From the NCBI RefSeq assembly GCF_004379255.2, contig NC_056035.1, positions 20,295,902 to 20,359,901 of the forward strand: 64,000 bases of DNA, written 5' to 3'. The first letter of the stretch is position 1, and each line of letters starts with the position of its first letter. This DNA is from Salvia splendens (lineage: Eukaryota; Streptophyta; Magnoliopsida; Lamiales; Lamiaceae). This document shows, in pieces, positions 63,819-64,000 of this stretch. Position numbers and translations under genes: made by a program. Below the pieces are notes generated by a model. It was not told the origin of the DNA. It searched no databases and was given only the letters and a program-made list of their open reading frames with translations.

Positions 63819-64000
63819 GGCCAATAATCATCAAGATATATTATAGGAGTATTAAGGAGAAATGACACTAGAAATATAATCACCTTTTGTAGTAGTATCA
63901 GTTAAAGTCTTTTTATTTTCTTCTTGTTTGTCACTCCAGTTATATTATTCTAGAAATGAATATTTTGTTTTGTTACTATTATGGTTGTTTCATATTATTG
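63819..64000. other. LITTLE ZIPPER 3' flank
   Basis: AT-rich sequence to the window edge, probably 3' UTR. Nothing else seen. Confidence 0.4.

Overview
The window is plant nuclear DNA from a eudicot. It has AT-rich intergenic sequence, short GC-richer exons with GT-AG introns, and dense small transposons. A Lamiales/Lamiaceae-type asterid is my guess from general appearance only. I found no bacterial, organellar or viral genes.

Host genes, left to right. (1) The 5' three exons of a GDSL esterase/lipase (minus, 1545-2858); the remaining exons are not in the window. (2) A small secreted LysM protein (minus, 5649-5951) with an in-frame TGA in its signal-peptide region. (3) A complete 9-exon uridine/inosine nucleosidase, URH2 type (minus, 9175-12735, 329 aa). 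(4) A complete 8-exon TAF12b histone-fold subunit of TFIID/SAGA (minus, 14888-19123, 494 aa). (5) A carboxylesterase gene fragment (plus, 20621-20820). (6) A complete 11-exon SLC35F/DUF914 membrane transporter (minus, 21105-23344, 320 aa). (7) An intronless A20/AN1 zinc-finger stress-associated protein (plus, 29802-30260, 152 aa). (8) A complete 5-exon purple acid phosphatase (minus, 40332-42080, 431 aa). (9) A LITTLE ZIPPER-type gene at the right end (plus, 63649-63818) with a 1-nt frameshift. All reassembled exon lengths sum to an exact reading frame, which supports the splice models.

Mobile DNA fills most of the rest. There is an intact, apparently very young Ty1/copia retrotransposon (42550-47599) with LTRs that read as identical and a GCCCC target duplication. 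There is a Helitron-like element (49263-51826). MULE-type elements with long terminal inverted repeats lie at 25280-26710 and 30872-31680. Several hAT-type elements have exact 8-bp target duplications (8358-8835, 16083-16464, 19586-20597, 27338-27897, 33953-35105). About twenty Stowaway MITEs carry CTCCCTCCGTCC-type ends and TA duplications, and there are foldback elements and SINE pieces.

A family of PIF/Harbinger elements with TAA/TTA duplications is spread over the right half. Some carry only the Myb-like ORF1 (32054-33929 broken; 61210-63234 intact). One carries only a transposase, with three in-frame stops (55362-57280). One carries a truncated HARBI1-like transposase of another lineage (59038-60606). 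Small deletion derivatives also occur (13538-13860, 30615-32050, 36560-36863).

The most notable observations are this division of the two Harbinger genes between separate elements that share a promoter-like leader; the Harbinger element sitting about 0.4 kb upstream of the LITTLE ZIPPER reading frame; the small-gene lesions (LysM nonsense, LITTLE ZIPPER frameshift); and several nested transposon stacks whose order of insertion can be read directly. The host genes share no pathway and show no operon-like organisation.
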